Positions 36,093-43,311 of a stretch of DNA of 64,000 nt are shown here, one piece after another. This stretch comes from Frigidibacter albus. Its GTDB lineage: Bacteria > Pseudomonadota > Alphaproteobacteria > Rhodobacterales > Rhodobacteraceae. The notes under the pieces are model-generated. The model was not told where the DNA came from. It worked only from the letters and a program-made list of their open reading frames with translations, and searched no databases. Within the stretch, counting starts at the first letter, position 1, and each line of letters starts with the position of its first letter. A program made the position numbers and the translations under genes. The stretch is from assembly GCF_009908165.1 (NCBI RefSeq), contig NZ_JAAAUC010000005.1, positions 124,001 to 188,000 on the forward strand, written 5' to 3'.

Positions 36093-36797
36093 ATGAAGAA
36101 GGTCTATGCCAGTGCGGCAGAGGCGCTAGACGGGCTGCTGTTCGACGGCATGTTCATCGCGGCGGGCGGGTTTGGCCTCTGCGGCATCCCCGAGCTGCTG
36201 ATCGACGCGATCAAGGACGCCGGCACCAAGGATATCACCGTCGCCTCGAACAATTGCGGCGTCGATGATTTCGGGCTCGGCATCCTGCTGCAGACCCGGC
36301 AGATCAAGAAGATGATCTCCTCCTATGTCGGCGAGAACGCCGAATTCATGCGCCAATACCTGTCGGGCGAGCTGGAGCTGGAGTTCAACCCGCAAGGCAC
36401 GTTGGCCGAACGGATGCGCGCCGGCGGCGCCGGCATCCCCGGCTTCTACACCAAGACCGGCGTGGGCACCGTGATCGCCGAGGGCAAGCCGCACATGGAC
36501 TTTGACGGTGTGACCTATGTGCTGGAGCGCGGGATCGTCGCCGACCTGTCGATTGTCAAGGCCTGGAAGGCCGACACCTCGGGCAACCTCGTCTTCCGCA
36601 AGACCGCCCGCAACTTCAACCCGCCCGCCGCCACCTGCGGCAAGGTCTGCGTGGTCGAGGTCGAGGAAATCGTGCCGGTCGGCAGCCTCGATCCCGACCA
36701 TATCCACCTGCCCGGCATCTATGTGACCCGCATCATCCAGGGCGAGCATGAAAAGCGGATCGAGAATCGCACTGTGCGCAGCAAGGAGTCTGTCTGA
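36093..36797 (+). CDS. scoA: 3-oxoacid CoA-transferase subunit A
   Basis: A 234-residue alpha subunit of a succinyl-CoA:3-ketoacid (or related) CoA-transferase, which moves CoA between succinyl-CoA and acetoacetate, allowing use of ketone bodies and PHB-derived acetoacetate. The glycine-rich [10 protein letters not shown] (~29-38) and [12 protein letters not shown] are CoA-transferase family I alpha-subunit motifs. [15 protein letters not shown] is also typical. GGAGG lies seven bases upstream of the ATG. The stop overlaps the scoB start (TGATG), so the subunits are translationally coupled. A PHB depolymerase-type esterase at 2.7 kb could feed the same metabolism, which is an inference. Confidence 0.92.
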   Translation: MKKVYASAAEALDGLLFDGMFIAAGGFGLCGIPELLIDAIKDAGTKDITVASNNCGVDDFGLGILLQTRQIKKMISSYVGENAEFMRQYLSGELELEFNPQGTLAERMRAGGAGIPGFYTKTGVGTVIAEGKPHMDFDGVTYVLERGIVADLSIVKAWKADTSGNLVFRKTARNFNPPAATCGKVCVVEVEEIVPVGSLDPDHIHLPGIYVTRIIQGEHEKRIENRTVRSKESV

Positions 36798-37423
36798 TGT
36801 GGGACCGCAACCAGATCGCTGCCCGTGCGGCGAAAGAGCTGCAGGACGGGATGTATGTGAACCTTGGCATCGGCATCCCGACGCTGGTGTCGAACTACAT
36901 CCCCGAGGGCATGACCGTGACCCTGCAATCGGAAAACGGGATGCTGGGCATGGGCCCGTTCCCGACCGAGGATGAGGTCGATCCCGACCTGATCAACGCC
37001 GGCAAGCAGACCATCACCGAGCTGCCGCATTCGGCCTATTTCGATTCTGCCCAAAGCTTTGCGATGATCCGCGGCGGCAAGATCGCCATGGCGATCCTCG
37101 GCGCGATGGAAGTGTCCGAGCAGGGCGACCTTGCGAACTGGATGATCCCGGGCAAGCTGGTCAAGGGCATGGGCGGCGCGATGGACCTTGTGGCGGGCGT
37201 GGGCCGCGTGGTCGTCGTGATGGACCACACCAGCAAGCATGGCGACTCGAAGGTGCTGAAGGACTGTACCCTGCCGCTGACCGGCAAGGCGGTCGTGGAC
37301 CGGATCATCACCAACATGGCGGTGTTCGACGTGGTCGAAGGCGGGCTGAAGCTGCTCGAGATCGCCGATGGTGTGACGGAAGAGCAGGTGCGCCAAGCGA
37401 CGGAGGCCACGATCGTTGACTGA
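36797..37423 (+). CDS. scoB: 3-oxoacid CoA-transferase subunit B
   Basis: A 208-residue beta subunit of the same enzyme. The catalytic glutamate lies in [12 protein letters not shown] (the SENG motif), which forms the enzyme-CoA thioester. [16 protein letters not shown] at the start and [20 protein letters not shown] further on are standard. It begins one base inside the scoA stop codon. The following acetyltransferase gene starts within its last codons. Confidence 0.93.
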   Translation: MWDRNQIAARAAKELQDGMYVNLGIGIPTLVSNYIPEGMTVTLQSENGMLGMGPFPTEDEVDPDLINAGKQTITELPHSAYFDSAQSFAMIRGGKIAMAILGAMEVSEQGDLANWMIPGKLVKGMGGAMDLVAGVGRVVVVMDHTSKHGDSKVLKDCTLPLTGKAVVDRIITNMAVFDVVEGGLKLLEIADGVTEEQVRQATEATIVD

Positions 37424-37700
37424 GATCACGCGCGAGATCGACGGCAGCCGCGGCCGATACGTTGTGCGCCAGGGCGGCGACGAGGCGGAGCTGACCTATT
37501 CCATCACCACGCCGACGCTGATCATCGCCGACCACACCGGCGTGCCGGACAGCTTTCGCGGCACCGGCGCGGGCAACGCGCTGGCGCTGCGGCTGGTCAC
37601 GGATGCGCGGGCAGAGGGGGTGAAGATCGTGCCGCTCTGCCCCTTCGTGAACCGCTGGCGGGCCAAGCACCCCGACTGGGCGGACGTGTTCCAGGTCTGA
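37416..37700 (+). CDS. Small GNAT acetyltransferase (YjdJ-type)
   Basis: A 94-residue stand-alone GNAT of the YjdJ/Gcn5-related family. Typical parts are the strand [20 protein letters not shown], with [10 protein letters not shown] as the CoA loop, and the end [20 protein letters not shown]. The substrate is unknown. The start is a TTG at 37416 overlapping the end of scoB, with GGAGG nine bases upstream; no better start exists in this frame. Translation is probably coupled to scoB. Confidence 0.8.
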   Translation: MTEITREIDGSRGRYVVRQGGDEAELTYSITTPTLIIADHTGVPDSFRGTGAGNALALRLVTDARAEGVKIVPLCPFVNRWRAKHPDWADVFQV

Positions 37701-37711
37701 CCGGGAAAGGT

Positions 37712-38554
37712 CTAACCGCGCACCCCGAACACGCAGCCGTCGGAGACCAGTTCCGGCGGCGTCAGGCACAGCCCCCGCGCCACGGACCAGGCCGCCAGCA
37801 CCTTCGGCACATAATCGCGGGTCTCGGCATAGGGCGGCACGCCGCCGTTCTTCTTGACCGCGTTCTCGCCAGAGTTGTAGGCCGCCAGCACCATCAGCGG
37901 GTCGCGGTCGAATTCCTTCATCAGCCAGTCCAGATAGGCGACCCCGCCCTTGATGTTCTGCCCCGGCACGGTGGAATCGGTCACGCCGAAGCGGCTGGCC
38001 GTCGCCGGGATCAGCTGCATCAGCCCCACAGCACCCGCGGACGATACCGCCTCGGCCCGCCCCCCGCTTTCCACCCCGATCACCGCCAGCACCAGCGCCG
38101 GCGACACCTCGGTGCCGATCGTCGCCATCAGGATATCGGCGCCGTGCAGGCGGGCAATCTCCTGCATGTGCTGCATCCGCGGCGCCCCGACGATGGCGCC
38201 GCCCGGCCCCTGCGCCAGTGCCGCGACCGCCTTGGGGAAGCGGCCCGCGTTGTCCCCCAGCGAGGGTGATACGAGTCCCCAGTACCAGTCATAGGCCCCC
38301 ACCGGCGCCCCGCCGAGGCCCGCGGCGGCAGCCCCCGTCGGCATCGGCGTGTCGGGCATGGGCACCACCGCCGCCAGCATCCGCGCCTGTTCAGCCGGGT
38401 CGATCTGCACGGTGATGCGCTTCTGGCCCGCCTGCGGCACCCCGATCCGCTTGAACGTGAAATCGGGATAGGGCGCCGGAGTTTCCTCCGCCGCCACCGG
38501 CGCAAGCCCGAGGCCCGCGCAAAGCGCCATGATCCGTGCCATGTGCCGCGACAT
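37712..38554 (-). CDS. Lytic transglycosylase (SLT domain)
   Basis: A 280-residue exported peptidoglycan lyase. It has a weak signal peptide (MALCAGLGLAPVAA|E). The C-terminal SLT domain reads GVESGGRAEAVSSAGAVGLMQLIP, with catalytic Glu in VESGG, then YNSGENAV and the Tyr-rich PPYAETRDYVPKVL. A ~130-residue Pro/Ala-rich region precedes it. It cleaves between N-acetylmuramic acid and N-acetylglucosamine. Enzymes of this type often open the wall for secretion or pilus machines; this one is divergent from the first Flp pilin across 286 bp, so a link to the pilus is plausible but unproven. Confidence 0.88.
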   Translation of the reverse strand: MSRHMARIMALCAGLGLAPVAAEETPAPYPDFTFKRIGVPQAGQKRITVQIDPAEQARMLAAVVPMPDTPMPTGAAAAGLGGAPVGAYDWYWGLVSPSLGDNAGRFPKAVAALAQGPGGAIVGAPRMQHMQEIARLHGADILMATIGTEVSPALVLAVIGVESGGRAEAVSSAGAVGLMQLIPATASRFGVTDSTVPGQNIKGGVAYLDWLMKEFDRDPLMVLAAYNSGENAVKKNGGVPPYAETRDYVPKVLAAWSVARGLCLTPPELVSDGCVFGVRG

Positions 38555-38699
38555 TGCGCGTCCTGCTGCTGACTGCCCGTTTCGGTTCAGGCAGTTTCCC
38601 TGCCCGCCTTGATTGCGCGCAGTGTCGCAAACTTTCGGCCAATGCGCCACTGGTTCCGCGCAGCGCCAGGCCTGCCGCGGATCGGACGCGGTAATCCCG

Positions 38700-38714
38700 T
38701 TAAAATTCCCTTAG
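38700..38714. promoter_or_regulatory. CtrA-like box upstream of the first Flp pilin
   Basis: TTAAAATTCCCTTAG matches the CtrA consensus TTAA-N7-TTAA at seven of eight fixed positions. It stands 127 bp upstream of the first flp start, in an unusually AT-rich patch, and is absent before cassettes 2-4. In Caulobacter CtrA drives pilA transcription. CtrA control here is inferred. Confidence 0.45.
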
Positions 38715-38840
38715 CTCGCCCCAATCGCGCCACGTTCGGCAGGCAAAACATCTTCATACCGCAGCGGGGACGGGCCAAGGCGAGGCCAGCCCACAAGACC
38801 CGGGGCGGGGGGCAGCAACCTGGAAACCTGGAGAGACACC

Positions 38841-39023
38841 GTGAAACTGATCAACCTGTTCAAATCCTTCCGCAATGACGAAGACGGTGCCGTGACCGTC
38901 GACTGGGTCGTGCTGACCGCCGCTGTCGTCGGCCTCGGCATCCTCGCCCTGGGCGTGATCGACACCGCCGTGGGTGATCTGTCGTCCAACATCGCGACCT
39001 CGATCTCGAGCGCCAAGAACTGA
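38841..39023 (+). CDS. flp: Flp-type pilin 1
   Basis: A 60-residue class IVb (Flp) pilin, the subunit of the Tad pilus. A short basic leader (MKLINLFKSFRNDEDG) ends at the likely prepilin peptidase site G|AVTVDW. One hydrophobic helix follows (VVLTAAVVGLGILALGVI), then a short Ser/Asn-rich tail. Most Flp pilins have Glu at position +5 and Tyr at +6 of the mature protein; this has Asp and Trp. It starts with GTG, unlike the next three copies, after GGAGAGACACC. It differs from copies 2-4 at two residues (Ser9, Leu37). A CtrA-like box lies upstream and a terminator follows at 39050. Confidence 0.9.
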   Translation: MKLINLFKSFRNDEDGAVTVDWVVLTAAVVGLGILALGVIDTAVGDLSSNIATSISSAKN

Positions 39024-39049
39024 TATCGGTCGGCATTCGCCGCCTGCAG

Positions 39050-39077
39050 GGGCCGCACCGGATGGTGCGGTCCTTTC
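39050..39077 (+). terminator. Terminator after pilin 1
   Basis: GGGCCGCACC and GGTGCGGTCC pair over 10 bp (one G-U) with a GGAT loop, then TTTCG. Confidence 0.75.
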
Positions 39078-39288
39078 GCGTTTCCGGGGCCTTTCCGCCG
39101 CTCCGTTCCGTCGAGCCCTGTCCCGCAAACACCGCGAAGAAGGTCCGAAAATGCACGAAAGGCGCCCCAATCGCGCCATGATCGGGGGTCAAAACAGCTT
39201 CATACCGCAACGGGGACGGGCCCAGACAAGGCCGGCCCGAAAGATCCGGAGCGGGAGATAACAACGCGCAAACACCTGGAGAGACACC

Positions 39289-39471
39289 ATGAAACTGATC
39301 AACCTGTTCAAGACCTTCCGCAATGACGAAGACGGTGCCGTGACCGTTGACTGGGTCGTGCTGACCGCCGCCGTCGTCGGCCTCGGCATCCTGGCCATGG
39401 GCGTGATCGACACTGCCGTGGGCGACCTGTCGTCCAACATCGCGACCTCGATCTCGAGCGCCAAGAACTGA
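39289..39471 (+). CDS. flp: Flp-type pilin 2
   Basis: A 60-residue Flp pilin encoding exactly the same protein as copies 3 and 4. The leader ends FRNDEDG and the processed form begins AVTVDW, with Asp at +5. It starts with ATG after the same GGAGAGACACC as its siblings. Differences from pilin 1 are Thr for Ser9 and Met for Leu37. It has its own leader (the most divergent of the four) and terminator (39511-39536), so separate transcription is possible. Confidence 0.9.
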   Translation: MKLINLFKTFRNDEDGAVTVDWVVLTAAVVGLGILAMGVIDTAVGDLSSNIATSISSAKN

Positions 39472-39510
39472 TCAGCGGCGCCTGATCCGCAGGCCACAGC
39501 GCCTGTCGCA

Positions 39511-39539
39511 GGGACCGCACCGCAAGGTGCGGTCCCTTT
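39511..39539 (+). terminator. Terminator after pilin 2
   Basis: GGGACCGCACC and GGTGCGGTCCC form a perfect 11-bp stem with a GCAA loop, followed by TTT. Confidence 0.8.
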
Positions 39540-39749
39540 GCGTTTCCAGCCTCTGGCTGCCCCGAGGCGCAAGGGTTCCTGACGTGCCAATTCCGCGAAG
39601 AAGGTCTGAAAATGCACGAATACGGCCCCAATCGCGCCACGATCCAAGGGCAAAACATCTTCATACCGCAGCGGGAACGGGCCAAGGCGAGGCCAGCCCA
39701 CAAGACCCGGGGCGGGGGGCAGAAACACGCAAACACCTGGAGAGACACC

Positions 39750-39932
39750 ATGAAACTGATCAACCTGTTCAAGACTTTCCGCAATGACGAAGACGGTGCC
39801 GTCACCGTCGACTGGGTCGTGCTGACCGCCGCCGTCGTCGGCCTCGGCATCCTGGCCATGGGCGTGATCGACACCGCCGTGGGTGACCTGTCGTCCAACA
39901 TCGCCACCTCGATCTCGAGCGCCAAGAACTGA
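39750..39932 (+). CDS. flp: Flp-type pilin 3
   Basis: A 60-residue Flp pilin identical in protein sequence to copies 2 and 4. Here the upstream leader happens to stay open in frame for 46 codons, which would give a longer protein. I rejected that start because the leader is not in frame in cassettes 1 and 2, and because GGAGAG stands five bases before this ATG in all four cassettes. The helix and Asp+5 features are as in pilin 1. Confidence 0.9.
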   Translation: MKLINLFKTFRNDEDGAVTVDWVVLTAAVVGLGILAMGVIDTAVGDLSSNIATSISSAKN

Positions 39933-39958
39933 TATCGGTCGGCACTCGCCGCCTGCAG

Positions 39959-39985
39959 GGGCCGCACCGGATGGTGCGGCCCTTT
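39959..39985 (+). terminator. Terminator after pilin 3
   Basis: GGGCCGCACC and GGTGCGGCCC form a perfect 10-bp stem with a GGAT loop, followed by TTT. Confidence 0.8.
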
Positions 39986-40198
39986 CGCATTTCCTCCCTT
40001 CCCGCGCCGAGGCCGCCCAGCTGGTCCGCACCGCAAATTCAACCTGAAGAAGGTCCGAAAAAGCACCGTCAACGCCCCAATCGCGCCACGTTCGGCAGGC
40101 AGAACATCTTCATACCGCAGCGGGAACGGGCCAAGGCGAGGCCAGCCCACAAGACCCGGGGCGGGGGGCAGAAACACGCAAACACCTGGAGAGACACC

Positions 40199-40381
40199 AT
40201 GAAACTGATCAACCTGTTCAAGACCTTCCGCAACGACGAAGACGGTGCCGTCACCGTTGACTGGGTCGTGCTGACCGCCGCCGTCGTCGGCCTCGGCATC
40301 CTGGCCATGGGCGTGATCGACACCGCCGTGGGTGACCTGTCGTCCAACATCGCGACCTCGATTTCGAGCGCCAAGAACTGA
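40199..40381 (+). CDS. flp: Flp-type pilin 4
   Basis: A 60-residue Flp pilin, the third identical protein in the array. As in cassette 3 the leader is open in frame upstream (76 codons), but the shared ribosome-binding site and the lack of conservation in other cassettes favour the ATG at 40199. It is followed by a 9-bp hairpin without a T run, not by the strong terminator of cassettes 1-3, so read-through into the fifth pilin is possible. Confidence 0.9.
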   Translation: MKLINLFKTFRNDEDGAVTVDWVVLTAAVVGLGILAMGVIDTAVGDLSSNIATSISSAKN

Positions 40382-40390
40382 TGATGGCCG

Positions 40391-40414
40391 GCAGACCCGG
40401 ATCCTCGGGTCTGC
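40391..40414 (+). terminator. Weak hairpin after pilin 4
   Basis: GCAGACCCG and CGGGTCTGC form a 9-bp stem with a 6-nt loop and no T run, so termination may be incomplete. Confidence 0.45.
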
Positions 40415-40477
40415 CGCCAGTCGCAAGGGGCCGGCCCGGCTTTCACCTGGCCGCCGCGCAACGAACGGAGAGTTTGG

Positions 40478-40693
40478 ATGACCCCACTGTTCCCCCGTCT
40501 GGTCCGGCTCCGCGAGCGGGTGCTCGACCTTATGCGGCGAGAGGACGGGGCCGTGACCATCGACTGGGTCGTGCTGACAGCCGGGATCGTTGTCCTGGGG
40601 GTTCTGGCCGCAGGCGGGCTTTCGGTCTCGATCAGCGACGCAAGTGATACCATTGCCGAGACGATAACCTCGGCGAACAGCTTTCTCGACTGA
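40478..40693 (+). CDS. flp: Divergent Flp-type pilin 5
   Basis: A 71-residue Flp-like pilin with a longer basic leader (MTPLFPRLVRLRERVLDLMRREDG) and the processing site G|AVTIDW. The helix VVLTAGIVVLGVLAAGGLSV matches the others in its first half only; the tail is different (SDASDTIAETITSANSFLD). It lacks the cassette leader sequence and is 97 bp from pilin 4. ACGGAGAG precedes its ATG. It may be a minor or capping pilin. A strong terminator follows, separating the pilins from cpaB. Confidence 0.85.
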   Translation: MTPLFPRLVRLRERVLDLMRREDGAVTIDWVVLTAGIVVLGVLAAGGLSVSISDASDTIAETITSANSFLD

Positions 40694-40719
40694 CGCCTCG
40701 GCGATCTGAACTGCGACGC

Positions 40720-40745
40720 AAAGGCCCGGATCACACCGGGCCTTT
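40720..40745 (+). terminator. Terminator after pilin 5
   Basis: AAAGGCCCGG and CCGGGCCTTT form a perfect 10-bp stem with a 6-nt loop ending in TTT. It separates the pilin group from the assembly genes. Confidence 0.8.
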
Positions 40746-40900
40746 CGCATGTCGCCCTTGCTCGGGTCGCCCCGAAATACCCCGGACGCGGCACGCTTCC
40801 ACCAAGTTTCTGCCGCAATCGCGCGGCATATTTCCGGTCGATGCAGGCGGACTCCGCAATCCGCAACAAGCCGCATCGCAACGAGCAGAAGGATGATGTC

Positions 40901-41743
40901 ATGAGGATGGTTTTTGGTCTGGTTCTGATCCTAGGTATCGGGCTTGCGGGCTTTGCGGTCTATATGGCGCAGGGCTATATCGCGCAGACCCAGGCAGAGC
41001 GGGATGCCCTGCGTGCGGTTCAGGCCAGCGCAGTGCCGCTTGTCGACATCCTCGTGGTCAACACCCCCAAGAAATACGGCGATCCGCTGACCCCCGAAGA
41101 CGTCATGCAGATCAAATGGCAGGCCGATGCGGTTCCCGAAGGCGCCTTCACCGATGCGGCCGCCCTGTTCCCCGAAGGCGCGCCGACCACCCGGATCGTG
41201 CTGCGCGCGGTCGAGAAGTTCGAGCCGGTGCTGGCCGTCAAGGTCACCGAACCCGGCGAGGATGCCGGCCTCACCTCGCGTCTTGCCAAGGGCATGCGCG
41301 CCTTCACCATCCAGGTCGATGTCAGCAGCGGCGTGTCGGGCTTCCTGCGCCCCGGCGACCGGGTCGACGTCTACTGGACCGGCAACCAGCAGGGCCAGGA
41401 TGTCACCAAGCTGATCGACTCCTCGGTCCGGCTGATCGCCATCGACCAGCGGGCGGATACCGATCAGGTAGACATGGCGCAGATCGCCGGCACCGTGACC
41501 ATCGAGGCAGCGCCGATGCAGGTTGCGGCGCTGACGCTGGCACAATCGACCGGCCGGCTGACGCTGGCGCTGGTCGGCAGCAACGATGACAGCCTGTTCA
41601 GCGCCGTCGAGGTCAACCGCGATCAGTTGCTGGGTGTGCAGGCGGCAGAAGTCGTCGAGGTCGAGGAGGCCGCGAAGGTCTGTACCATCCGCACCAACAA
41701 GGGCGGCGAGATGGTGGAAACCCAGATCCCCTGCACCAACTGA
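40901..41743 (+). CDS. cpaB: Flp pilus assembly protein CpaB/RcpC
   Basis: A 280-residue periplasmic protein of the Tad system, thought to help the secretin complex or bind peptidoglycan. An N-terminal helix (VFGLVLILGIGLAGFAVYMA) anchors it. A SAF-like domain follows (LVVNTPKKYGDPLTPEDVMQIKW), then the RcpC domain marked by FTIQVDVSSGVSGFLRPGDRVDVYWTG. The ATG at 40901 has AAGGA seven bases upstream. Two cysteines near the C-terminus (CTIRTNK...PCTN) could form a disulfide. It starts the assembly operon after the pilin terminator. Confidence 0.92.
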   Translation: MRMVFGLVLILGIGLAGFAVYMAQGYIAQTQAERDALRAVQASAVPLVDILVVNTPKKYGDPLTPEDVMQIKWQADAVPEGAFTDAAALFPEGAPTTRIVLRAVEKFEPVLAVKVTEPGEDAGLTSRLAKGMRAFTIQVDVSSGVSGFLRPGDRVDVYWTGNQQGQDVTKLIDSSVRLIAIDQRADTDQVDMAQIAGTVTIEAAPMQVAALTLAQSTGRLTLALVGSNDDSLFSAVEVNRDQLLGVQAAEVVEVEEAAKVCTIRTNKGGEMVETQIPCTN

Positions 41744-41842
41744 GGCGCCAGTGCCCGTTTCATCGCACCGCATCTGGTGGCGGCGCGCCGGGTTTCGGCG
41801 ATAGATGGACGGGGCGGACAGGGCCTTAGGTAAATGTCGGCG

Positions 41843-41863
41843 TGCAAGAGGTTGATTCTTGCA
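41843..41863. promoter_or_regulatory. Inverted repeat between cpaB and rcpA
   Basis: TGCAAGA-GGTTGAT-TCTTGCA is a 7-bp inverted repeat followed by seven A residues. It lies in the 202-bp cpaB-rcpA gap, 83 bp upstream of rcpA. It could be an operator or a processing hairpin; no known factor is recognised. Confidence 0.35.
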
Positions 41864-41945
41864 AAAAAACGACTTCTCGCGCATTCTGGCGGAAATTCGG
41901 GCGTCAAGACCCGGTAGAGGCGTGATCGAGAGGCAGGGTCAACCT

Positions 41946-43307
41946 ATGATCGGAACTATTGTCAGGGCCGGCCTTCTGGGGCTTGCCGCAACCGTGGTGG
42001 CGGCGCCGTTGGCCCGGGCCGAGGTGCTACGGGTGATGAGCGGATCGGTTTCCACCCCGCTGTCGGTCCCGATGAACCGGGCTGTGGTGGTTGAATCCGA
42101 AAGTCCCTTTGCGGAGCTCTCCATCGCCAATCCGGGCATCGCCGATATCTCCACCCTGTCGGACCGCTCCATCTACGTGCTTGGCAAGGCCCCGGGCCGC
42201 ACCACGCTGACGCTGCTCAGCGCCGATGGCAAGCTGATGACCAACGTGGAAGTGCAGGTCACCCCAGACATCGCCGAATTCAAGGAACGCCTGCGTCAGG
42301 TTCTGCCGGGCGAGACGATCGAGGTGCGCACCGCCAATGACGGCATCGTGCTGTCGGGCACCGTCTCGTCGATCGGCACGCTGGACCGTGCGCTGGAACT
42401 GGCGCAGCGCTATGCGCCCGGCCGGGTGTCGAACCTGATGAACGTCGGCGGCACCCAGCAGGTGATGCTGCAGGTCCGCTTTGCCGAGATGCAGCGCTCG
42501 GTTTCCAAGAACCTCTCTGCCTCGATTGGGATCGGCAACTCTGCCGGCTCGTTCGATGCCGGGATCGGCAACGGCTCTCCGACCGGCAATGCTGCGGGCG
42601 TGGCGCAAGGTGGTGCGGGCCTCGGGCTCAACCTCACACGTGGCAACTTCGAAATCGGCGTGTTGCTGGAGGCGCTCGAATCCAAGGGCATGGTCCGCAC
42701 CCTGGCCGAGCCGAACCTGACCGCCCTGTCGGGGCAGGAAGCCAGCTTCCTCGCGGGCGGCGAATACCCGATCCCCGTGGTGGATGACGATGGGTCCATC
42801 GCCATCGAATACAAACCCTTCGGTGTGGAGCTGGCCTTCATACCCCGGGTGATCGATGGCGACATCATCAACCTCGAAATGTCGGCCTCGGTCTCGTCCA
42901 TCGACACTGCGGTGACGCTTCAGAACGGCGGCTTCTCGGTCAATGCCTTCAGGCGCCGCGAAACCAAGACCACGGTGGAGATGCGCGACGGCGAGAGCTT
43001 TGCCATTGCGGGGCTGCTGCAGGACGACTTCACCGACCTGAACAGCCAGGTGCCGTGGCTGGGCGACATCCCGGTTCTGGGCGCGCTGTTCCGCAGTGTG
43101 GAGTATGAACGGCAGCAGACGGAACTGGTGATCATCGTCACCCCGCATCTGGTGACCCCGACCCGCGGCGAGGCCCTCGCCCTTCCGACAGACAGGGTGC
43201 GTATCCCGACCGAGGCCGACCTGTTCCTGCGCGGCAAGACCACGGGCGCGGCGGCCGAAGTGGCCAAGCAAGATTTCACGGGGTCCTACGGCTATGTCAT
43301 GGAGTGA
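41946..43307 (+). CDS. rcpA: Tad outer-membrane secretin RcpA/CpaC
   Basis: A 453-residue secretin that forms the outer-membrane pore for the Tad pilus. It has a signal peptide (VRAGLLGLAATVVAAPLARA|E), an N-terminal pilus/secretin domain (SPFAELSIANPGIADISTLSDRSIYVLG) and a BON-like part (TVSSIGTLDRALELAQ). The C-terminal secretin core starts near residue 170 and ends with VPWLGDIPVLGALFRS and ELVIIVTPHLVTP. Length is normal for the family. A longer frame from 41859 adds no recognised feature. The following lipoprotein gene starts 4 bp after its stop. Confidence 0.94.
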   Translation: MIGTIVRAGLLGLAATVVAAPLARAEVLRVMSGSVSTPLSVPMNRAVVVESESPFAELSIANPGIADISTLSDRSIYVLGKAPGRTTLTLLSADGKLMTNVEVQVTPDIAEFKERLRQVLPGETIEVRTANDGIVLSGTVSSIGTLDRALELAQRYAPGRVSNLMNVGGTQQVMLQVRFAEMQRSVSKNLSASIGIGNSAGSFDAGIGNGSPTGNAAGVAQGGAGLGLNLTRGNFEIGVLLEALESKGMVRTLAEPNLTALSGQEASFLAGGEYPIPVVDDDGSIAIEYKPFGVELAFIPRVIDGDIINLEMSASVSSIDTAVTLQNGGFSVNAFRRRETKTTVEMRDGESFAIAGLLQDDFTDLNSQVPWLGDIPVLGALFRSVEYERQQTELVIIVTPHLVTPTRGEALALPTDRVRIPTEADLFLRGKTTGAAAEVAKQDFTGSYGYVME

Positions 43308-43311
43308 CAAG

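Larger units (their letters stand above)
38717..40414 (+). repeat. Four tandem ~450-bp Flp pilin cassettes
   Basis: Each cassette has a ~125-bp conserved leader (38717-38840, 39163-39288, 39625-39749, 40073-40198) starting CCCCAATCGCGCCA and containing CTTCATACCGCA. A 183-bp pilin gene and a terminator hairpin follow. Start-to-start spacing is 448, 461 and 449 bp. Leaders 3 and 4 are almost identical; leader 2 is the most divergent. Cassettes 2-4 also share GAAGAAGGTC(C/T)GAAAA just upstream of the leader, which cassette 1 lacks. Tandem duplication with partial homogenisation is the simplest explanation. Confidence 0.9.

Noticed and set aside
39612-40381. N-terminally extended pilins (106 and 136 residues) in cassettes 3 and 4
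   Set aside because: The leader is open in frame only by chance in these two cassettes; the ribosome-binding site and the start at MKLINLF are shared by all four.
38717-40414. CRISPR-like array
   Set aside because: The repeats are ~450-bp gene cassettes, not short repeats with unique spacers, and no cas genes are present.
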